Source: an uncultured Alphaproteobacteria bacterium (GTDB taxonomy: Bacteria > Pseudomonadota > Alphaproteobacteria > RF32 > CAG-239). Taken from it: DNA of 8,924 nucleotides. The translations under genes were made by a program, and so were the position numbers. This document shows positions 5,161-8,924 of this stretch, piece by piece. Positions within the stretch are counted from its first letter, which is position 1, and every line of letters starts with the position of its first letter. The notes below the pieces were generated by a model. That model made no database searches, was not told where the DNA came from, and saw only the letters and a program-made list of their open reading frames with translations. The stretch spans positions 1 through 8,924 of the forward strand of contig CALXVW010000098.1 of NCBI GenBank assembly GCA_944392185.1, read 5' to 3'.

Positions 5161-6195
5161 CTAATGAACTTCAGCCAAGAACGGATCAAGAGCAATATTC
5201 GTTTTCTTGCCGGGTCTTGCAACTTTTGTAAGCTTGCCATTGATGTAGACATCAGCTCCTTCAACTTTGCCCACGGACAAAATCATACCTTTTCCACCCT
5301 CTGGCACAACATATTCGTCTCCCTTATGCAAAACCTTGCTGATGTAGAGAGTGTCGGCATTTTTAACCTCAATCCAGGTTTCTTCTTTGATTTTGATAAC
5401 CACGGTCTCGTCTTTTTTAGGCTCTTCGGCAGCCACCGGAGCTTTTGCATTTTCTTTTTCAGGTTCCACAAAAGAAGCTTCAGTGATTGTTACTTGGTTG
5501 TTGACGATCTCCGGAGCAGGATTCTCAGGGGCAGATTCTTCTTCTTTTTTTACTTCTGGTTCAGCGGTTTCTTCTTCAGGAGCAGAAACCAAGAGAGCCT
5601 CATTTTCAATCTCAGGTACTTCAGGAGCAACCGTGTAGTCCTCTACCACAAGCGGCATAGCCTCTGACGGGGCAACATCATCTGTTGCCTGTACAGATTC
5701 TGTAGTAGAAGCGACAGGAGTTTCCTCTTCCATAGCCTGATTATTGTAAAAATACCACAAAACATAAACCAAAATCAGAGCCAGTAAACTGATGACAAGG
5801 TATTTGCGGTTAGGAACGGTAGCCTCACTTTGTGGCTCCAAAACATAAATATTCTTGTCAGGGTTGGTATTGGTTTCTTCTTTGTAGAGCTCAACAATAT
5901 TGCTGCTGTTTAGACCCAGATAATCGGCATAAGAACGGATGAACCCGACCCCGTAAGGAAACGGTGGGATTTCTTTATAATCGCTTTCCTCAATCGCTTC
6001 AAGATAAAATTTGCGGATACAAAGGCGTTTAGCAATTTCTGGCAATTTCAAGCCCTTTTGCAAGCGCATTTCTTTAAGCAAAGCGCCGACTTTGTTGACT
6101 TGTTTTTGCGGCTTTTCGGCTTTTATTTTTTCTTCTGTCGGATTCTCGATAACAACTTGTTCTGTTGTTTCTGGGCTGACTTTGGCTTTTTTCAC
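5161..6195 (-). CDS. rodZ: RodZ-type cytoskeletal membrane protein (HTH, TM, DUF4115)
   Basis: RodZ proteins link the MreB filament in the cytoplasm to the cell-wall elongation machinery. The architecture is diagnostic. With residues numbered from the upstream TTG at 6219 (subtract 8 for the chosen start), a helix-turn-helix of the HTH_25 type lies at 43-105 (VGALLKEMRLQKGLKLPEIA, then FYLEAIEESDYKEIPPFPYG and GFIRSYADYLGL). One membrane helix is at 139-157, a long acidic Pro/Glu/Ala-rich periplasmic linker at 161-270, and a DUF4115 beta domain at about 272-347 (WIEVKNADTLYISKVL, ending in G-K-x-T-N). I chose GTG 6195 because AAGGA lies seven bases upstream; the TTG at 6219 has no ribosome-binding site and adds eight residues. 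The gene follows ptsP by 60 bases. The pre-HTH tail of about 35 residues is Lys/Glu-rich. The HTH in this family contacts MreB rather than acting as a classical repressor, although DNA or RNA binding has also been suggested. Confidence 0.85.
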   Translation of the reverse strand: MKKAKVSPETTEQVVIENPTEEKIKAEKPQKQVNKVGALLKEMRLQKGLKLPEIAKRLCIRKFYLEAIEESDYKEIPPFPYGVGFIRSYADYLGLNSSNIVELYKEETNTNPDKNIYVLEPQSEATVPNRKYLVISLLALILVYVLWYFYNNQAMEEETPVASTTESVQATDDVAPSEAMPLVVEDYTVAPEVPEIENEALLVSAPEEETAEPEVKKEEESAPENPAPEIVNNQVTITEASFVEPEKENAKAPVAAEEPKKDETVVIKIKEETWIEVKNADTLYISKVLHKGDEYVVPEGGKGMILSVGKVEGADVYINGKLTKVARPGKKTNIALDPFLAEVH

Positions 6196-6202
6196 GATAT
6201 TT

Positions 6203-6207
6203 TCCTT
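6203..6207 (-). promoter_or_regulatory. Ribosome-binding site deciding the rodZ start
   Basis: AAGGA on the minus strand, seven bases before GTG 6195. It lies inside the longer reading frame that starts with TTG 6219, so it favours the shorter protein. Confidence 0.7.
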
Positions 6208-6255
6208 TTTTTCTATCAAGAGTTTCTTAAAATTGAGCTGATTGTTACATACTTT

Positions 6256-8520
6256 TTAATAAATTTCAATACCATGATCATTGGCATATGAAATTAATTG
6301 CGGACGCAAAGTCCGACGGTTGGATTTGAGCATGATTTTGATATAGTCTTCAATATCTTCGAGGTTAGTAGAGCGCACCATGCTTTTGACTTTGCCGAAT
6401 GCAGAGCCTGACATTGAGAGGTTTCTGTACCCAAGTCCGATAAGAGCCAAAGCTTCAATCGGGTTAGAGGCCATTTCACCGCACACCGAGCAAAGAACTT
6501 TAGCTTTGTTGGCTTGGAAAACAATTTCGTGCATAAGTTTCAAGAATGGAGCAGAGAGCACGTCATACCTTTCACTCAGGCGGGGATTGCCGCGATCGCA
6601 AGCAAAAACAAATTGAGCAAGGTCATTCGTTCCAACCGAGATAAAGTCAGCCTGTTTTAAGATTGCCTCAAGCTGAAAGACCACGGAGGGAACTTCAATC
6701 ATCAAGCCGATATTAACTTTTTTAGGGGTAGGAGAGCCACGGCGTTTTTCTTTTTCGAGCTCAAGGGTTAGGGTTTCTTTAGCCTCTTCAAATTCTGCCA
6801 GATTAGCTATCATAGGGAACATGACGTTGAGCTCTTTACCGGCGGCAGCCCGCAAAAAGGCACAAACCTGCTTGCGCAATATTGCCCGGCGGTCAAGCGT
6901 GATTCTGATGGATCTCCAACCGATAGCGGGATTATCTTCACCGACATTTCCCCAGTAAGGGAGCAGTTTATCAGAGCCCACATCAAGACTGCGGAAGATA
7001 ACTTTTTTATCACCCGAGCGGTCCATAAGCTCTTTATAGTAATTTATTTGTTGTTCTACATCCGGCATGGTTTCAGAAGCCATAAACGGAATTTCTGTTC
7101 GATAAAGGCCGATACCGTCGCAATTTGTGGTTTTAATATAATCCAAGTCAAAAGAAAGTCCGACATTCAAGTAGAGGTTAATTTTTGTTCCGTCTTGAGT
7201 TTCTGCCGGTAGATCTTTGAGTTCGGCCAGTTTAGCCTGCAGTTTTTCTTTTTCAGATATTTTTGCTTTGATTTTTTGTTGGATTGGCTCGCTTGGGTGG
7301 ATATAAACATAGCCTTCGTTGCCGTCAACGGCAATAAGCTCACCGGTTTTGATTTCGTTGTAAATTCCTTTAATTTTAGAAACGACGGGAATGCCGAGAG
7401 CTTTGGCAACAATGGCCACATGCATGGTTGGGGTTCCGTCCTCAATAATCAAACCGCGGATTTTGTTGTAGTCATAATCCATAAGGTCTGCGGGCCCCAT
7501 GGTTTGGGCCACCACAATCAGATCCTTTGCGTCAAGGGAAGAAATATCGGTTCTGTCACCGCTCAAGTAGCCAAGCAGGCGGTCCGCCACATCTCTTAGG
7601 TCATGGAGACGTTCTTTCATGTAAGTATCTGATGTGCCCGACAAGCGGTTCCACATATCCTCATAGGCACGCTCAACGGCGGCTTCGGCGGTCAATCCGC
7701 TGGAGACATTGTCGGCAATTTTTTTATACCAACCTTTGTCTTTGGCAAACATACGGTAGGCATCCAAGATATCAACATGTTCACCGATACCGAGTTTGGT
7801 GGAATTAAATTTTTCATCCAAATCATGGTTCATTTGGGTATGAGCCACTTCCAGCTTGCGGAGTTCTTTTTCCTTATCCTCGGCAAAGATTTTGGAAACA
7901 GCCTGTCTGCGGCGGTGTACCACTGCCACCCCGATTCCATAACCTTTGCTCAAAGCGATACCCTTATATTTTTCTTTGCCGGATTGGCCTCTTTCTTTAA
8001 TCAATTCATTTTTGAACTCGTTCATATCATCAGAGGAGGCAAGCTCGCTCAAGACCATGGCAACAGTCTCAAGAATTTCAATTTGAGTATTTGAATATTC
8101 GACATTTTCTTTATTTTGGAGAGTAATAACACCGATAGCTCTTCCCCAACGGATGAGAGGAACGCCGACAAAAGATTTATAAGGCTCTTCACCCATTTCG
8201 GGCTTATAGGAAAACAATGGGTGTTTCCAAACATCTGTTACAGCCAAAGAACGATTGTGCTTTGCCACATCACCGACCAATCCTTCACCAAGCCGCAGAG
8301 AAATTTTATGGTTGGCATCTTTATTAAAACCAAAAGAAGCAAAAAGCTCCAAGTAGTTATCATCCACCATCACATAGCAGGCAGCGGCATCGGCTTCCAT
8401 TTGCTTGGCAATCATTTCAATGATTTTATTAAGTTTTTCAGAAACGGGAGCATTTGTTTCGGTAATTTGCCGAAGCAATTTTAAGATATCCATAGCCTGA
8501 GTGATGGCAGGTGATTTCAT
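6256..8520 (-). CDS. ptsP: PTS Enzyme I-Ntr (PEP-protein phosphotransferase, GAF domain)
   Basis: First enzyme of the nitrogen-related phosphotransferase chain: it takes phosphate from PEP on a histidine and passes it to NPr, then to EIIA-Ntr, a regulatory rather than sugar-importing system. The 754 residues show an N-terminal GAF sensor domain (about 1-165; GLVGDVAKHNRSLAVTDVWK is typical), an NPr-binding N domain (about 183-305), and the swivelling phosphohistidine domain with His367 in DGTPTMHVAIVAKALGIPVV. A PEP-binding TIM barrel (about 445-735) follows, with DGIGLYRTEIPFM, FRSLDVGSDK, MIEVPSVVF and SVGTNDLAQF, and the active-site Cys680 in CGEMAS. All catalytic motifs are intact. In other proteobacteria the GAF domain senses glutamine. 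ATG 8520 is chosen over TTG 8535 because GGTGGA sits six bases before it. It heads the run ptsP-rodZ-prfA; lysC, a common upstream neighbour in alphaproteobacteria, is replaced by a divergent cupin gene. Confidence 0.96.
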   Translation of the reverse strand: MKSPAITQAMDILKLLRQITETNAPVSEKLNKIIEMIAKQMEADAAACYVMVDDNYLELFASFGFNKDANHKISLRLGEGLVGDVAKHNRSLAVTDVWKHPLFSYKPEMGEEPYKSFVGVPLIRWGRAIGVITLQNKENVEYSNTQIEILETVAMVLSELASSDDMNEFKNELIKERGQSGKEKYKGIALSKGYGIGVAVVHRRRQAVSKIFAEDKEKELRKLEVAHTQMNHDLDEKFNSTKLGIGEHVDILDAYRMFAKDKGWYKKIADNVSSGLTAEAAVERAYEDMWNRLSGTSDTYMKERLHDLRDVADRLLGYLSGDRTDISSLDAKDLIVVAQTMGPADLMDYDYNKIRGLIIEDGTPTMHVAIVAKALGIPVVSKIKGIYNEIKTGELIAVDGNEGYVYIHPSEPIQQKIKAKISEKEKLQAKLAELKDLPAETQDGTKINLYLNVGLSFDLDYIKTTNCDGIGLYRTEIPFMASETMPDVEQQINYYKELMDRSGDKKVIFRSLDVGSDKLLPYWGNVGEDNPAIGWRSIRITLDRRAILRKQVCAFLRAAAGKELNVMFPMIANLAEFEEAKETLTLELEKEKRRGSPTPKKVNIGLMIEVPSVVFQLEAILKQADFISVGTNDLAQFVFACDRGNPRLSERYDVLSAPFLKLMHEIVFQANKAKVLCSVCGEMASNPIEALALIGLGYRNLSMSGSAFGKVKSMVRSTNLEDIEDYIKIMLKSNRRTLRPQLISYANDHGIEIY

Positions 8521-8526
8521 TATTTT

Positions 8527-8532
8527 TCCACC
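8527..8532 (-). promoter_or_regulatory. Ribosome-binding site deciding the ptsP start
   Basis: GGTGGA on the minus strand, six bases before ATG 8520. It overlaps the first codons of the longer frame from TTG 8535, which therefore is probably not the initiator. Confidence 0.65.
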
Positions 8533-8548
8533 CAATACAAAATTAACC

Positions 8549-8576
8549 TTGCGGAATTAGTTATATTATTTATATT
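8549..8576 (+). promoter_or_regulatory. Candidate promoter of the cupin gene
   Basis: TTGCGG (8549-8554), a 16-base spacer and TATATT (8571-8576) would start transcription near 8583. It overlaps the opposing ptsP promoter, so the two divergent genes may compete for polymerase. Confidence 0.45.
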
Positions 8577-8588
8577 CTCTTACATCAA
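8560..8588 (-). promoter_or_regulatory. Candidate promoter of ptsP
   Basis: On the minus strand TTGATG (complement of 8583-8588) is followed after exactly 17 bases by TATAAC (complement of 8560-8565). Both hexamers are close to the sigma70 consensus and transcription would start around 8553, giving a leader of about 33 bases before ATG 8520. Confidence 0.5.
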
Positions 8589-8617
8589 GTAAAAACTTAA
8601 TTAAGAAGGGATAAAAG

Positions 8618-8924
8618 ATGGCAAATAATTATAAGCGCGGTGATAATGATACCCGCCCTTGGGGAACATGGGAAGTTTTGGATTCTGAGGCTAATTTCTG
8701 TGTTAAAAGAATAAAAGTGATTCCGGGGGGCAAATTGTCTTTGCAATTGCACCATTTCAGAAGCGAGCATTGGGTGATTGTAAAAGGAGAGGCTCTAATC
8801 ACATTGGGAGAAGAGTTGCTGACCAAAAAAGCGGGAGAAAATGTCTTTATTCCGGTAGAAGTTAAGCATCGGATTCAAAACAATAGTAATGAAGATGTCG
8901 AGTTTATAGAGGTCCAGATTGGTG
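8618..8924 (+). CDS. Mannose-6-phosphate isomerase-type cupin, 3' end outside window
   Basis: The 102 visible residues match the C-terminal cupin domain of type II phosphomannose isomerases. These interconvert mannose 6-phosphate and fructose 6-phosphate, feeding GDP-mannose and surface-polysaccharide synthesis. The family's opening RPWGTWEVLD is at 13-22, KRIKVIPGGKLSLQLHHFRSEHW spans residues 30-52, and IPVEVKHRIQN is at 78-88. Probable metal ligands His45, Glu50 and His84 sit in the two cupin motifs, with His46 and His51 alongside. The cupin starts only 12 residues after the ATG, so there is no N-terminal nucleotidyltransferase domain: this is a stand-alone cupin rather than a bifunctional ManC, unless something follows beyond the edge. 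AGAAGG before ATG 8618 supports the start. It is divergent from ptsP. Confidence 0.88.
   Translation, partial: MANNYKRGDNDTRPWGTWEVLDSEANFCVKRIKVIPGGKLSLQLHHFRSEHWVIVKGEALITLGEELLTKKAGENVFIPVEVKHRIQNNSNEDVEFIEVQIG

Noticed and set aside
5074..5667. 197-codon plus-strand frame rich in Phe, across the rodZ-like gene
   Set aside because: It is the antisense of the Glu/Lys-rich RodZ linker, which gives artificial Phe/Ser-rich open frames.

Overview
The window looks like AT-rich chromosome from a host-associated alphaproteobacterium. This is inferred from a minus-strand block ptsP - rodZ-like - prfA; ptsP next to prfA is a familiar alphaproteobacterial arrangement, and all three products match their families over full length. 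The low GC would suit the small-genome gut or intracellular lineages of that class. Nothing here fixes the genus.

Left part (1 to about 3540) is accessory in character: AT-rich, with unrelated genes in alternating orientation. It holds the 3' part of a multi-spanning membrane protein (+, cut by the left edge), a class D (OXA-type) beta-lactamase lipoprotein (-), a T4/GH24-type lysozyme with an Asn-rich N-terminus and no export signal (+), and a lipoprotein built of two copies of a four-cysteine domain (-). The lysozyme and the lipoprotein converge on one hairpin terminator that overlaps the lipoprotein stop codon. Upstream of the lipoprotein is a near-perfect Fur box, so the gene is probably iron-regulated. 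Just beyond the box is a 70-bp fragment of the lysozyme gene (69/70 identical), the trace of a recent partial duplication or recombination.

Middle part (3540-3975) holds a GC-rich, hairpin-rich stretch ending in a strong intrinsic terminator, read as an independent structured small RNA of unresolved class (6S RNA is one candidate). It is followed by a small Cro/CI-type helix-turn-helix protein (+).

Right part (3980-8520) is core and all minus strand: ptsP (nitrogen-related PTS Enzyme I with GAF domain), a RodZ-type membrane protein with cytoplasmic HTH, and prfA (peptide chain release factor 1). The ptsP and rodZ starts are better placed inside the longest open frames, at ATG 8520 and GTG 6195, where Shine-Dalgarno sequences sit. 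ptsP is divergent from a mannose-6-phosphate-isomerase-type cupin gene (+) that runs off the right edge.

The best candidates for new biology are the Fur-box-controlled duplicated-domain lipoprotein beside an unusual lysozyme and a copied lysozyme fragment, and the uncharacterised small RNA. No CRISPR array, transposase, integrase or tRNA was seen.
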